Numbered from the stretch's first letter, positions 1-7,595 are shown. The stretch: 12,006 bases of DNA from CAG-791 sp963657295 (GCA_963657295.1 CAVKMX010000074.1:1-12006), one strand, 5' to 3'. Notes: generated by a model not told the origin, from the sequence alone. Numbers and translations: made by a program.

Positions 1-52
1 GGACGGACAGCTCCGCCAGGACCCGTCACCGGCGGGCGTCTGTACAGTAACC
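1..52 (-). repeat. Left copy of a palindromic intergenic repeat
   Basis: Read on the minus strand, this stretch begins GGTTACTGTACAGACG and ends TGTCCGTCC at position 1. Positions 31-52 are the exact reverse complement of 11951-11972, and the remaining 30 bases align with the right copy with a few substitutions and small gaps. The element can fold: CCGCC pairs with GGCGG around a GTGAC-containing loop, and the outer ACTGTACA arm pairs imperfectly with TGTCCGT. It lies about 40 bp beyond the rsmI stop codon. Its last base is the window's first base, so it may continue outside. It looks like a REP-type dispersed palindrome; a role as terminator or mRNA stabiliser is only inference. Confidence 0.7.
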
Positions 53-68
53 ATCACGGTGCCGGTGC

Positions 69-85
69 CTGCTGCCGTGCAGCAG
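69..85 (-). terminator. Small hairpin downstream of rsmI (weak terminator candidate)
   Basis: CTGCTG (69-74) and CAGCAG (80-85) form a perfect 6-bp stem around a 5-nt loop, starting only 5 nt past the rsmI stop codon on the minus strand. No T-tract follows, so it is not a standard intrinsic terminator. It could still mark the 3' end of the operon transcript together with the adjacent palindromic repeat. Confidence 0.3.
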
Positions 86-90
86 ACGCA

Positions 91-945
91 TCATTCCTCC
101 AGGAGTCCCCGATACACCTCACGCTTCGGAATTCCCCGGTCCTGTGCCACTTTTTTCATGGCCTCCTTGCGGGGAATTCCCTGTTCTTCATAGACCGCCA
201 TGTGCTCCTGCAGGCTCATGCTCTCCCAGGCCGCTGTCTCTTTCCTGCGCAGCTCCGCGGGATCTGCCCCGGCCAGAACCAGCACGTATTCCCCTCTCGG
301 CTCCGCTGTCTCGTAATATGCGCAGGCCTCCCCCAGAGTAAAAGGCACCGCCTCCTCGAATTTCTTGGTCAGCTCTCTGCACAGGACAATCCTGCGGTCT
401 CCCGCCGCCTGCAGCAGCTCCTTCAGGGTTGACCGCAGATGGTGCGGTGCCTCATACAGAATGATCGTTCGCTCCTCCCGTTCCAGCTGCGCCAGCACAT
501 GCGCGCGTTCCTTTTTGTCTGTCGGAAGAAAGCCCTCGAAGCAGAATCTTCGTGCCGGCATGCCGGTCATGGTCAGGGCCGTGATCAGTGCGCATGCACC
601 GGGGAGCGATGTCACACGGATCCCCCGCTCCAGGCACAGGGCCGCCAGCACCTCTCCGGGATCGGAAATGGCCGGCGTTCCCGCATCCGTGACCACTGCG
701 ATGCTCTCCCCCCTCTGAAGACGGCCGAGGAGCTCCTCTGCCTTTTCGTATTTGTTGTGCTCATGATAGCTGGTCATGGGCTTATGGATCTCATAGTGAT
801 TCAGCAGCTTCAGGGTGTTCCTGGTGTCCTCTGCGGCAATCAGATCCACCGTTCTGAGGGTTTCCAGCACACGCAGCGTAATGTCTCCGAGATTTCCGAT
901 GGGGGTCGCACACAGGTACAGCGTCCCCGTTCCCTTTTCGTCCAT
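91..945 (-). CDS. rsmI: 16S rRNA (cytidine(1402)-2'-O)-methyltransferase RsmI
   Basis: RsmI (YraL/YabC) uses S-adenosylmethionine to 2'-O-methylate C1402 in the decoding centre of 16S rRNA; it is a cytoplasmic tetrapyrrole-methylase-fold enzyme. The 284-residue product has the family's usual length. Visible signatures are CATPIGNLGDIT near residues 12-23, AEDTRNT at 38-44, the glycine-rich TDAGTPAISDPG at 86-97 that forms part of the AdoMet pocket, SLPGACALITAL near 113-124, and FEGFLP near 136-141. The ATG at 945 is preceded by GAGAGGAAAAG, a good ribosome-binding site. The gene follows trmN6 by 15 bp and is the last gene of the cluster, matching the B. subtilis order in which yabC closes the holB-ricT-yabB group. 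The yazA gene that sits between yabB and yabC in Bacillus is absent here. Confidence 0.96.
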   Translation of the reverse strand: MDEKGTGTLYLCATPIGNLGDITLRVLETLRTVDLIAAEDTRNTLKLLNHYEIHKPMTSYHEHNKYEKAEELLGRLQRGESIAVVTDAGTPAISDPGEVLAALCLERGIRVTSLPGACALITALTMTGMPARRFCFEGFLPTDKKERAHVLAQLEREERTIILYEAPHHLRSTLKELLQAAGDRRIVLCRELTKKFEEAVPFTLGEACAYYETAEPRGEYVLVLAGADPAELRRKETAAWESMSLQEHMAVYEEQGIPRKEAMKKVAQDRGIPKREVYRGLLEE

Positions 946-960
946 CTTTTCCTCTCTGTC

Positions 961-1713
961 TCAATATCCGTACAGCTCCAGAATTTCCGCCGTGTATTGT
1001 CCCGGAGCCTCATATACGATTAAGGGCTTCTCCACCGTAATGCGCGGGCGTCCTCCCCGCACACAGTCCAGCAGCACCATGTTCGGCTCCCGGTCCGCAT
1101 AGGGATGCACCAGGCGCATTCTCTTGGGTTCCAGATGATGTGCGCACAGCGTGCACAGGATCTCCGCCAGCCGGAAGGGCCGATGCACCAGATAGAAATG
1201 TCCCCCAAAGCGAAGGAGCTTCTCCGCGGCGGCGGCCAGATCCTCCAGGCTGCAGCAGACTTCGTGCCGTGCGATGGCCAGCGCATCGTTTGGATTCTGC
1301 AGGCCGTGCTGCCTCGTCATGTACGGCGGATTGGATGTGATGACATCAAAAGAAGCAGCCGCGAACAATGCGCCTGCCTCTCTGATGTCCCCCGTCACAA
1401 TCTCGATGCGCTCCTCCAGCCCGTTCATCTGAACGCTTCGCCGGGCCATGTCCGCGCTTTCCGGCTGCAGCTCCAGGCCGATGAAATGCTCTGCCGCTGT
1501 TTTGGCGCTCATCAGCAGCGGCAGAATTCCTGTGCCGGTGCCAAGATCCAGGACCTGGTTTCCCTTTGCCGCGCGGGCAAAGCCAGACAGCAGCACCGCA
1601 TCCATGCCGAAGGCGAACCGCCCCGGATTCTGAATGATTTCCAGCCGGCTGCGCTGCAGATCATCGATTCTCTCATTCGGCCGCAGAAGGCTTCTCTTCT
1701 CTTGGTCTGTCAT
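961..1713 (-). CDS. trmN6: TrmN6/YabB-family AdoMet-dependent adenine-N6 methyltransferase (tRNA1(Val) type)
   Basis: This is a class I Rossmann-fold methyltransferase of the TrmN6 (YfiC/YabB) family, whose E. coli member makes m6A37 in tRNA1(Val). The 250-residue protein shows motif I as DLGTGTG at residues 56-62, an acidic residue ending the next strand (GLELQPE, 79-85), and the amino-methyltransferase motif NPPY at 128-131, diagnostic for methylation of an exocyclic amine. The N-terminal QNPGRFAFGMDAVLL segment is typical of the family. ATG 1713 has GCAGGAGCAGCA in front of it, placing AGGAG 5 nt upstream. The start lies inside the 3' end of ricT, a 41-bp overlap in another frame that suggests translational coupling. 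The exact tRNA substrate in Bacillota members is less certain than the chemistry. Confidence 0.9.
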   Translation of the reverse strand: MTDQEKRSLLRPNERIDDLQRSRLEIIQNPGRFAFGMDAVLLSGFARAAKGNQVLDLGTGTGILPLLMSAKTAAEHFIGLELQPESADMARRSVQMNGLEERIEIVTGDIREAGALFAAASFDVITSNPPYMTRQHGLQNPNDALAIARHEVCCSLEDLAAAAEKLLRFGGHFYLVHRPFRLAEILCTLCAHHLEPKRMRLVHPYADREPNMVLLDCVRGGRPRITVEKPLIVYEAPGQYTAEILELYGY

Positions 1714-3202
1714 TGCTGCTCCTGCGTCGGTTCCTGTAATGTCTGCGTGTGTTCTCGCCGTCAGCTTCCCTGGGATCGCTCTCTGTGCGCGGTCTTGCCG
1801 CCGTGCCCTCTCCCTGCTCTTTCCGGTTCCTGCGGTTCACCGGACGCTCCCGTCTCTCCGGGCGCTCCGCCTGGCCGGAGCGGTCTCTGCGCTCGGCTCT
1901 CTCCGGACGCTCGTTCCGCTCGCCCCGTTCTCTTCTCTCCGGGCGCTCAGGGCGTTCGCCCCGTTCTCTTCTCTCCGGACGCTCGGTGCGCTCGTTCCGT
2001 TCTCTTCTCTCCGGACGCTCATTCCGCTCGTTCCGTTCTCTTCTCTCTGCGCGCTCGGTGCGGCCGCTCCGCTCCGGACGCTCCGCACGTTCGGAATGAT
2101 CCGTCTCCCTTTCACCCGGTTCCGTTCCCTCTTTTTCCCGGACGGCACGGCCGCTCTGCCGGGTATTCTTGCCGGCGTTCTTGAGCTCGGCGCGGTTCAC
2201 CTTCGGCTTCGCCTGGCCGCGTTTCCTTCGATGCAGGATGGTCAGGGCAGCTGCCGCATGCTCCTGCACCTCCTTCTCATCGTCGATTTCCACCAGGATG
2301 CGCACCATCTGCTTGAGAATATCCACACTGAGCACGCTGCCCGACAGTCCCTCCGCCGTCTGGACCTCATCGCCCAGCCTCGGAAGATTCTTGTTCAGCT
2401 CCTCATAGGTTTCTTCCTCGTTCTTGAGACAGCACATCAGTCTTCCGCAGGATCCGGAAATTTTCGTCGGATTCAGCGACAGATTCTGCTCTTTTGCCAT
2501 CTTGATGGACACCGGTACGAAATCCGACAGGTACGTATGGCAGCAAAGCGGCCGTCCGCAGATGCCGTAGCCCCCCAGAATCTTGGTTTCGTCGCGAACC
2601 CCGATCTGCCGCAGTTCAATTCTGGTATGAAAAATCCCTGCCAGATCCTTCACCAGATCCCGGAAATCCACCCGCCCGTCTGATGTGAAATAGAACAGCA
2701 GCTTCCCGCTGTCGAAGGTATACTCCGCATCGATCAGCTTCATGTCCAGCTCATGCTCCCGAATCTTTTCAAAGCAGACGGAAAAAGCCTCGCGCTCCCT
2801 GGCACGGTTCTCTTTCACGCGCTTCTCATCCGCCTCGCCTGCCATGCGGATGATCTTCTTAATCGGCGCCTTGAACTGCCTCTGGTGAATCTTCATCGGA
2901 TCGCAGACGCTCGTTCCGAATTCCAGCCCGCGCGCCGTTTCCACCACAACGTGGGAGCCGCGCCGAACCGGCAAATCCCCCACGGCAAAATAGTAGGATT
3001 TCCCTGCCGTCCGGAAGCGGACGCCCACCACACCGATGAGATCCGAATCATCCATAGTAAGAGGAGCTCCCACACTCCTGCGGAGCTCCTCCTGTTCCTG
3101 TCTGCCGTCTTCCTCTGTTGTATTCTTCTGCGGCTCCTCCGGGGCCTGTGCGGTCTCCTCCGCCTCCCGGACCAAAGCCTCTTCGTTCTTCATTTCTTCC
3201 AT
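1673..3202 (-). CDS. ricT: RicT/YaaT PSP1-domain protein with a long Arg/Glu-rich repeat tail
   Basis: RicT is the PSP1-domain subunit of the RicA-RicF-RicT (YmcA-YlbF-YaaT) complex, which in B. subtilis binds Fe-S clusters, works with RNase Y in mRNA maturation and is needed for sporulation, competence and biofilm formation. The conserved part is about residues 50-325 and holds the cysteine motifs GICGRPLCC (C215, C220, C221) and GSCGRLMCC (C252, C257, C258), plus the family landmark SLNPTKISG (242-250). Residues 1-45 are a Glu-rich lead-in. Residues about 325-509 are low-complexity and charged, dominated by ERPERRER-type repeats, and far exceed the roughly 275-residue B. subtilis protein. 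The start is not sharply defined: the Shine-Dalgarno is weak in a GAAGAAAT-rich leader, and Met4 (position 3193) is an alternative. The gene is 33 bp after holB and overlaps trmN6. Assignment is firm; the tail's role is unknown. Confidence 0.93.
   Translation of the reverse strand: MEEMKNEEALVREAEETAQAPEEPQKNTTEEDGRQEQEELRRSVGAPLTMDDSDLIGVVGVRFRTAGKSYYFAVGDLPVRRGSHVVVETARGLEFGTSVCDPMKIHQRQFKAPIKKIIRMAGEADEKRVKENRAREREAFSVCFEKIREHELDMKLIDAEYTFDSGKLLFYFTSDGRVDFRDLVKDLAGIFHTRIELRQIGVRDETKILGGYGICGRPLCCHTYLSDFVPVSIKMAKEQNLSLNPTKISGSCGRLMCCLKNEEETYEELNKNLPRLGDEVQTAEGLSGSVLSVDILKQMVRILVEIDDEKEVQEHAAAALTILHRRKRGQAKPKVNRAELKNAGKNTRQSGRAVREKEGTEPGERETDHSERAERPERSGRTERAERRERNERNERPERRERNERTERPERRERGERPERPERRERGERNERPERAERRDRSGQAERPERRERPVNRRNRKEQGEGTAARPRTESDPREADGENTRRHYRNRRRSSNDRPREEKPSAAE
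1928..2071 (-). repeat. 36-bp tandem repeat array inside ricT (4 units)
   Basis: Four consecutive 36-bp units begin at 1928, 1964, 2000 and 2036. Each opens on the plus strand with TTCTCTTCTCTC and then a variable GC-rich half. On the coding strand each unit encodes 12 residues of the type ERPERRERxERx, so the length is a multiple of three and unit gain or loss would keep the frame. Degenerate units continue on both sides (about 1838-2097). The array lies within coding sequence and is probably hypervariable by slippage. Confidence 0.9.
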
Positions 3203-3235
3203 ATTTCTTCTATTTCTTCCATGTTTCGTATCTGT

Positions 3236-4285
3236 TCAATCCCTGCCCTGCCGCAGGCTTCTGCGCAGCTGAAGGAGCAGGAGCTCCGCGACCTGCGCAT
3301 CGCTCTCTTTGCTCCTTCGCCGTCTTTCCGCCTCATCAAACGCTTCCATGCTCCGCTGCAGCCCCTGATAGGACAGCGACGCCGCAGCACTTCTAATATA
3401 AGGGATCTGTTCGCGGAAAATCAAGCTGTCCTCCGCTCCGGTGCTCTTCCTCACCAGAAGATCCCGGTACCAGCTCCGTGCAAAATCCAGAAAATCCTCC
3501 ATTCGAGATTCCCTGCCGTCCTTATCGCCCGCGAGCTTCTGTGCAAAGGCGAGGATCCTGCCGGCATCCGCATCCTTCAGACTCTGCAGCAGGTCAATCG
3601 TCTCCTGCAGGAACGCCTGCAGTTCTTCGCCGGTCAGCGCCCGGCACCTGCCCGGATTGCCGTGGGACAGCCTTGCCGCCGTCCTGGCCGCCTCCCCGCA
3701 GATGCCTTCCTTCTCCAGCGCCTGCAGGAGCTCTGCCTCCGGCGCCGGCTGCAGACGGATGGCCGTGCAGCGGGAGAGGACCGTCGGCAGAAAGGCAGCC
3801 GGGTTGTCCGAAAGGAGCAGCACCATGACGTAGGCCGGCGGCTCCTCCAGCGTTTTAAGGAGTGCGTTCTGTGCCTGCGGATTCATTCGGTCCGCATCCG
3901 GAATGATATAGATCTTATAGGGTCCCCGGTAGGGCTTGACGGCTGCGTCGGACTGCACGAAGCGGGCAGCTGCGACACCGATCGCCGCCGTCTTCGTGAC
4001 CGCGCCGACCCGTTCATTGGTCACCCATACCACATCCGGATGACTTCCTGCTGCAATCTGTCTGCAGGAGGGACAGCCCCCGCAGGGCTCTGTCATTCCG
4101 TTCTCTTCCTTCGGATGCTCACACTGGACCGCCGCAGAAAGCGCCGACGCAAGTGCTGTCTTCCCGGATCCCTTTTCGCCGTGAATCAGATACGCCTGGG
4201 ACAGATGCCCCGTCCGTATGGCATTCTGCAGGTGAGCTACGGCCATTTTCTGTCCGATCACTGCGTCAAATCCGATTCCCGACAT
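3236..4285 (-). CDS. holB: DNA polymerase III delta' subunit HolB
   Basis: HolB is the clamp-loader delta' subunit, an AAA+ protein that helps load the beta clamp onto primed DNA. Counting from the ATG at 4285 (349 residues), the product has a Walker A loop GEKGSGKT at about 36-43, a zinc module with Cys near 55, 68, 71 and 74 (PCGGCPSC), the Walker B-like region IIPDADRMNPQAQNALLKTLEEPP split around 127-150, and the SRC motif (VLSRC) at about 171-173. The QAYLIHG segment before Walker A is typical. A GTG at 4297 gives four extra residues (MEED); both starts follow near-identical GTGTGGAAGA sequences, and I prefer the ATG because MSGIGFDAVIG matches the usual HolB N-terminus. The start lies inside the 3' end of the upstream kinase-like gene (about 28 bp overlap), implying co-translation. 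Placement before ricT matches the Bacillota cluster. Confidence 0.95.
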   Translation of the reverse strand: MSGIGFDAVIGQKMAVAHLQNAIRTGHLSQAYLIHGEKGSGKTALASALSAAVQCEHPKEENGMTEPCGGCPSCRQIAAGSHPDVVWVTNERVGAVTKTAAIGVAAARFVQSDAAVKPYRGPYKIYIIPDADRMNPQAQNALLKTLEEPPAYVMVLLLSDNPAAFLPTVLSRCTAIRLQPAPEAELLQALEKEGICGEAARTAARLSHGNPGRCRALTGEELQAFLQETIDLLQSLKDADAGRILAFAQKLAGDKDGRESRMEDFLDFARSWYRDLLVRKSTGAEDSLIFREQIPYIRSAAASLSYQGLQRSMEAFDEAERRRRSKESDAQVAELLLLQLRRSLRQGRD

Positions 4286-4878
4286 ATCCTCTTCCACACT
4301 TCTTCCACACAGCTGTCAACGCTGTCATTCCGGTATCGCTCGGTAATGCCGGCGCCAAGGAGCTTCTCCTCCGCGAAATCCTGTTCGTCCGCAAGGAACC
4401 GCCGGCACAGCTCCGCATACCTGGGCGACGGCTCCTTACGTTCTCTGCGAAGCGCCCGCTCCAGTCTCTCCCCCGGGTCGAGCTCGAGGTACAGGGGCAC
4501 CACCCGTCCCGGACCGAAATGGTCCCGGAAAGACAGATAGGATTCCAGTGTTCCGATGAGAAGGTAGCTGCGCTCCTCCAGCCGGATCTGGCCGTCGTCC
4601 TTCGTGTAATAATGCCAGACCCCGTGTACCGTCCGGTAATCCCGTGACTCAAGGATGCGCCCCGCCGCCTTGTCCCGGGCGAACTGCGCATCCGACTCAT
4701 AATAATACGTAACGCCGTTCTGCTCCCCGGTGCGGATCGGCCGGGTGGTATAAGGGACCACTCTTCCCAGCTCCCTCCCCTCCTGGGCCGCCCGTTCCAG
4801 CAGCCTTCGGTACACGGTATCCTTCCCGGATGCGCTTTTCCCCAGCAGGCAGTAGATCTGATGCTCCGAACCGCTCAT
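4258..4878 (-). CDS. Guanylate kinase-like P-loop kinase, divergent
   Basis: The 206-residue protein belongs to the guanylate kinase/L-type Ca channel fold family: a P-loop GKSASGKDT (residues 13-21) is followed by PYTTRPIRTGEQNGVTYYY (about 45-63), which is the GMP-binding TTRPxRxGExxGxxY motif. Differences from canonical Gmk are visible. The P-loop is not GPSGxGK, and the strand that normally reads LLEIDVQG is replaced by LLIGTLESY, losing the conserved Asp and Gln-Gly. GMP kinase activity is therefore plausible but not secure, and I give no symbol. ATG 4878 lies only 3 bp after the pyk stop codon, and the 3' end overlaps holB, so it is translated within the operon. It occupies the position of thymidylate kinase (tmk) in the B. 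subtilis holB cluster, but its motifs are not those of Tmk. Confidence 0.8.
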   Translation of the reverse strand: MSGSEHQIYCLLGKSASGKDTVYRRLLERAAQEGRELGRVVPYTTRPIRTGEQNGVTYYYESDAQFARDKAAGRILESRDYRTVHGVWHYYTKDDGQIRLEERSYLLIGTLESYLSFRDHFGPGRVVPLYLELDPGERLERALRRERKEPSPRYAELCRRFLADEQDFAEEKLLGAGITERYRNDSVDSCVEEVWKRICRESDLTQ

Positions 4879-4881
4879 GGC

Positions 4882-6297
4882 TCACCACACATCGATGCAG
4901 CGGATCATGTTGGTATTGCCCGACACTCCCAGCGGAATCCCCGCCGTCAGCACAGCCTTGGCCCCCGGCTCCACGTACCCTGCCAGCTTTGCCATATTGA
5001 TGGCGGCCTCGAACAGAAGATCTGCCGTCGGCTCCTGCGGAATGATGACCGGCTGTACGCCGAACAGAAGATTCATCTGGCAGGCCGTTTCCTTGCTGGT
5101 TGTGCAGGCGATGATCGGGCAGACCGGCTTGTGCGCAGCAAGGCGCCTCGCCGTAAAGCCTGAGAGCGTTACCGTGATGATGGCGTCTGCGTGCACATCA
5201 TCCGCGATGGTGCAGGTGGCGTGCGAGATGGCCGATGTGATGTCGCTTCTGTCGGAAACACTCCGGGAATCCATGCGGGACGCATAGTCGATGTCCTGCT
5301 CTGTCCGCTCTGCAATGCGGGACATCGTCTTCACCGCCTCTACCGGATAGGAGCCGTTGGCCGTCTCGCCGGAGAGCATGATGACGGTCGTCCCGTCATA
5401 GATGGCATTGGCCACATCCGTTGTCTCCGCTCTCGTCGGGCGGGGATTGTGCATCATCGAGTCGAGCATCTGCGTGGCCGTCACACAGATCTTCCCCTTC
5501 TGCTCCGCCAGACGGATCATTCTCTTCTGGAGCATCGGCACATCCTCCAGGGGGACCTCAACGCCAAGGTCGCCGCGCGCCACCATGATGCCGTCTGCCT
5601 CATCGAGAATCTCCTCCAGGTTGCGGACACCCTGCACGCTCTCGATCTTCGCAATGATCTTGATCTTGCTCTTATACCGCGCCAGGATCCGGCGGATTTC
5701 CCGAATGTCCTCCGCCGTTCGGGTGAAGGAGGCCGCAATGTAATCAAAGCCCAGAACGCAGCCGAACTCGATATCGCTCCGATCCTGCTCGCTGATGAAG
5801 GGCATGGACAACTCCGCTCCCGGCACATTGATTCCCTTGTGGTTGGACACCGGTCCGCCGTTGACCACGGTGCACTCGATCTCGGTTCCCCTGACGTCAT
5901 CCACCCGCAGCTCGATCAGTCCGTCATCGATGAGAATGCTCCCGCCGACCTGCACATCCTTCGGCAGATCTTTGTAGGTGACCGACGCAATGGTGCTGTC
6001 TCCGTCCAGACTGCGGGTCGTCAGCGTGAACTTCTGACCGGCCTCCAGCATCACCTTGCCGCCCTTGAAATCACGGGTCCGGATCTCCGGTCCCTTGGTG
6101 TCCAGCAGCGCCGCCACCGGAAGGTTCTTCTCAATGCGGACCTTCTTAAGGCGCTCGAATTTCTGCGCCTGTTCCTCATGGGTCCCATGGGAGAAATTAA
6201 AGCGTGCGACATTCATGCCGGCATCGATCAGCCGTCCGATCATCTCCTCGCTGTCACTGGACGGGCCCAATGTGCAGATAATTTTCGTCTTTCTCAT
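4882..6297 (-). CDS. pyk: Pyruvate kinase
   Basis: Pyruvate kinase converts phosphoenolpyruvate and ADP to pyruvate and ATP, the last step of glycolysis. The 471-residue product starts MRKTKIICTLGPSS and shows RFNFSHG (32-38), LLDTKGPEIRT (64-74), the catalytic signature IIAKIES with Lys217, MVARGDLG (238-245), TATQMLDSM (273-281) and MLSGETANG. A Glu in GPEIRT (Glu71) is the residue associated with K+-dependent enzymes. The domain order A-B-A-C is complete; the extra C-terminal PEP-utiliser-like domain of some Bacillota pyruvate kinases is absent. The start is fixed by ATG 6297 with AAAGGAGGACGA directly upstream; the open frame extends to 6639 but that part overlaps the fprA gene and has no homologous look. 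It follows fprA by 53 bp and precedes the kinase-like gene by 3 bp. Confidence 0.97.
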   Translation of the reverse strand: MRKTKIICTLGPSSDSEEMIGRLIDAGMNVARFNFSHGTHEEQAQKFERLKKVRIEKNLPVAALLDTKGPEIRTRDFKGGKVMLEAGQKFTLTTRSLDGDSTIASVTYKDLPKDVQVGGSILIDDGLIELRVDDVRGTEIECTVVNGGPVSNHKGINVPGAELSMPFISEQDRSDIEFGCVLGFDYIAASFTRTAEDIREIRRILARYKSKIKIIAKIESVQGVRNLEEILDEADGIMVARGDLGVEVPLEDVPMLQKRMIRLAEQKGKICVTATQMLDSMMHNPRPTRAETTDVANAIYDGTTVIMLSGETANGSYPVEAVKTMSRIAERTEQDIDYASRMDSRSVSDRSDITSAISHATCTIADDVHADAIITVTLSGFTARRLAAHKPVCPIIACTTSKETACQMNLLFGVQPVIIPQEPTADLLFEAAINMAKLAGYVEPGAKAVLTAGIPLGVSGNTNMIRCIDVW

Positions 6298-6316
6298 TCG
6301 TCCTCCTTTGTTCTTC
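6298..6316 (-). promoter_or_regulatory. Ribosome-binding site fixing the pyk start
   Basis: On the minus strand AACAAAGGAGGACGA immediately precedes ATG 6297. The near-perfect anti-16S match AAAGGAGG and its short spacing decide the start over the long upstream in-frame extension. Confidence 0.85.
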
Positions 6317-6350
6317 CGATCCTCTTCCTCTGAGCAGCGTGCCGCCTCTC

Positions 6351-7547
6351 TCACGCCCCTGCCACGGCTGCCGCAAAGGCATCCAGAGCCTCCTCGTCTG
6401 CGGCAGAAAGTGCGCTGCGGATGGTAAGCGCCGTATCCAGTACCGTGCAGTTTTTCCATGTCTCCAGCTTCGCCCGCATGGGCTTCACGGTCGCCGGTGC
6501 CCAGGTCCCGTTCTCCGCCAGAGCAAAGGTCCGGTTCTGAACCGCCAGTGCCTCCATGTCCTCCAGGAACCGGGCGATCGGCGGATACAGCCCCGCATTG
6601 TAGGTAGGGCAGAAGATGACAATCCGGCGGCACCGCCACACCTCCGCGATCAGATAGGAAATGTCCGTCTTGGACGCATCATAGACTGCCGCGTTCCGTC
6701 CGCTCTTCTCCCGTACGGCCGCCGCAAAGCTCTCTGCGGCACTGGCCGTATGACCGTACAGCGAGCCGTATACCACCAGAATGTCATCCGTCTCCGGTGC
6801 ATACGTGCTCCAGGTCTGATATTTACCGATCAGCCAATCCAGATTGGCTCTCCAGACCGGTCCGTGAAGCGGCAGAAGAGCCGCAATGTCCAGTCCGGCC
6901 GCCTTCCGCAGAACCGCCTGCACCTGCGGGCCGTACTTGCCGACAATGTTGGCATAATACCGGCGGGCCTCCTCCAGCCAGTGCGCTTCAAAATCGCATT
7001 CATCTGCAAAAACACTGCCCTCCAGCGCGCCGAAGGTGCCGAAGGCATCCGCCGAAAAGAGTGCCCGTGTGGTCTCATCATAGGCAAAGAGCACCTCCGG
7101 CCAGTGCACCATGGGCGCCGCCACAAAGCGGAAGGTATGGGCTCCGGTACACAGGACATCTCCCTCCTTGACGATCTGCCGGTTCCCGATCGCAAGCTTC
7201 GGGAAGAACTGCCCGATGAACTTGAAGGTCTGCGCGGAGGATACCACGGTCGTCTGCGGATAGCGCGTCAGGACGGCCTCGAGCAGAGCGCAGTGATCCG
7301 GCTCCATGTGCAGCACCACCAGGTAATCCGGCCGGCGGTCCGCCAGCACAGACTGCAGATTCTCCATGTACTGATCGGCGATGCTGACATCCGCCGTATC
7401 AAAGATGGTTGTTTTCTCGTCCAGAACCACATAGCTGTTGTAGGACACGCCCTTGGGGAGCGGGAACAGATTCTCGAACAGCGCCAGCCGTCTGTCGCTC
7501 CCCCCGATCCATACAGTGTCCTGTACCACGGTCTTCACATTTTTCAT
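6351..7547 (-). CDS. FprA-family A-type flavoprotein (diiron O2/NO reductase)
   Basis: A-type flavoproteins combine an N-terminal metallo-beta-lactamase-like diiron domain with a C-terminal FMN flavodoxin domain, and reduce O2 to water and/or NO to N2O to protect anaerobes. From ATG 7547 (398 residues) the diiron ligands are all present: HMEPDH gives His80, Glu82, Asp84 and His85, followed by His148 (MVHWPE), Asp167 (SADAFG) and His228 (PLHGP). The flavodoxin domain begins near 255 with VVYGSLYGHTAS (FMN phosphate loop) and continues with PTYNAGLYPP. No rubredoxin or flavin reductase domain is fused, so an external rubredoxin or similar donor is expected. A GTG at 7589 would add 14 residues but would begin inside a hairpin; the ATG has GGAAGGGAG upstream. 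Whether O2 or NO is the main substrate cannot be told from sequence. Confidence 0.92.
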   Translation of the reverse strand: MKNVKTVVQDTVWIGGSDRRLALFENLFPLPKGVSYNSYVVLDEKTTIFDTADVSIADQYMENLQSVLADRRPDYLVVLHMEPDHCALLEAVLTRYPQTTVVSSAQTFKFIGQFFPKLAIGNRQIVKEGDVLCTGAHTFRFVAAPMVHWPEVLFAYDETTRALFSADAFGTFGALEGSVFADECDFEAHWLEEARRYYANIVGKYGPQVQAVLRKAAGLDIAALLPLHGPVWRANLDWLIGKYQTWSTYAPETDDILVVYGSLYGHTASAAESFAAAVREKSGRNAAVYDASKTDISYLIAEVWRCRRIVIFCPTYNAGLYPPIARFLEDMEALAVQNRTFALAENGTWAPATVKPMRAKLETWKNCTVLDTALTIRSALSAADEEALDAFAAAVAGA

Positions 7548-7565
7548 AAAACCGTTCTCCCTTCC

Positions 7566-7585
7566 GGAAACGCCGCCGCGTTTCC
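7566..7585 (-). promoter_or_regulatory. 8-bp perfect hairpin between the GH13 gene and fprA
   Basis: GGAAACGC (7566-7573) and GCGTTTCC (7578-7585) form a perfect 8-bp stem with a CGCC tetranucleotide loop. On the minus strand it starts about 10 nt after the GH13 stop codon and ends directly against the GGAAGGGAG ribosome-binding site of fprA. No T-run follows, so it is unlikely to be an efficient intrinsic terminator. It may stabilise the upstream mRNA or modulate fprA translation. Confidence 0.5.
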
Positions 7586-7595
7586 TCACACTGCC

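Noticed and set aside
1928..2071. 36-bp periodic repeats considered as a CRISPR array
   Set aside because: The units are contiguous without spacers, vary internally, lie inside ricT coding sequence and encode 12-residue units in frame.
2753..4540. 595-codon plus-strand open frame opposite ricT, holB and the kinase-like gene
   Set aside because: It spans three real minus-strand genes, its composition is Arg/Leu/Pro/His-rich as expected of an antisense shadow, and no motif was seen.
6298..6639. N-terminal extension of pyruvate kinase by 114 codons
   Set aside because: It overlaps the 3' part of fprA in another frame and resembles no pyruvate kinase domain; the strong AAAGGAGG site places the start at 6297.
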